From positions 30,697,732-30,761,731 of the forward strand of contig NC_088304.1 of the NCBI RefSeq assembly GCF_032854445.1: DNA of 64,000 nt, given 5' to 3'. Made by a program: the position numbers and the translations under genes. The notes beneath the pieces were generated by a model. It was not told the DNA's origin, did no database searches, and saw only the letters and a program-made list of their open reading frames with translations. The stretch is from Liolophura sinensis (lineage: Eukaryota > Mollusca > Polyplacophora > Chitonida > Chitonidae). Positions 63,633 to 64,000 of the stretch are shown piece by piece (position 1 is the stretch's first letter; the number at the start of each line of letters is the position of its first letter).

Positions 63633-64000
63633 TGAGGAAGTAGGCTGACAATGAGACAATTACAGCTTTGCTCTTCATCGTTTATATTTATATAAATAAA
63701 CAAGTTTTGAAAGCTCACAGACAGTACACAGGCCTAGTGAACCTATAATGGACCATTTTCCTTCGATCTTCTGCCTGTTTCATTGCTCTTAGAACATGGA
63801 TACAGTGAATCAGAACAGAACGGCATAAATAACAAAAACAGTACTACATGCTGGATCTGCCATATAAACTTCATAATCCGGAAGTTTGTTCACGTTTCAC
63901 GACGAAACATAAATTCGACTGGTAGAGTTATGTCCCTTGCAATAGGGCCGTATGTTGGCCATAACAATGTGTTGTGTACTTGTGTGGGGTTCTAAAGAAA

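Overview
This window is nuclear DNA from a multicellular animal. Genes are split by many GT-AG introns, there are no bacterial-style operons or ribosome binding sites, and about a third of the sequence is minisatellite. Several tRNA-derived SINE families (a head with Pol III A and B boxes, then a body ending in a simple repeat) resemble families I associate with molluscs. I therefore infer a lophotrochozoan, most likely a mollusc; the species is not determined.

Three genes can be assembled exon by exon with every splice phase closing. (1) EMG1/NEP1, the SPOUT-class 18S rRNA pseudouridine N1-methyltransferase, lies on the minus strand at 2799-6407 (6 coding exons, 238 aa, complete). (2) Head to head with it, a large plus-strand gene runs from 8750 to 45451 (31 coding exons, 1254 aa, complete by phase). 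I do not recognise its family. It contains an internal duplication whose two halves share a motif and an intron at the same place and phase. (3) On the minus strand at 51167-58022 is a small type I membrane protein (4 coding exons, 282 aa): signal peptide, one V-type Ig domain on a symmetric phase 1-1 exon, one transmembrane helix, and a tail with six tyrosines.

Layout: 1-1610 minisatellite; 1779-2036 SINE; 2799-6407 EMG1; 6408-8640 shared upstream region with a large foldback element; 8750-45451 the large gene, with minisatellites in most of its longer introns; 45795-46330 a further array in its 3' flank; 46.3-51.1 kb intergenic with SINE and MITE relics; 51.2-58.0 kb the Ig gene; 58-64 kb intergenic with MITE, SINE, a 1.2 kb G-rich 17-bp array and weak exon candidates on the minus strand.

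The most unusual signal is in the large gene. Several minisatellites appear to have been built from its own exon edges. A 44-bp array at about 38.0-39.2 kb copies the acceptor plus the first 25 nt of exon 23, giving roughly 27 near-identical candidate acceptors, of which only the last opens the correct frame. A 31-bp array from 30.04 kb copies the end plus donor of exon 19, giving dozens of candidate donors, of which only the first avoids an immediate stop. An 18-bp array just before exon 15 copies part of that exon, and a degenerate ~130-bp array before exon 13 carries broken copies of it. I have no tools, so copy numbers and identities are counted by hand and family names rest on recognition.
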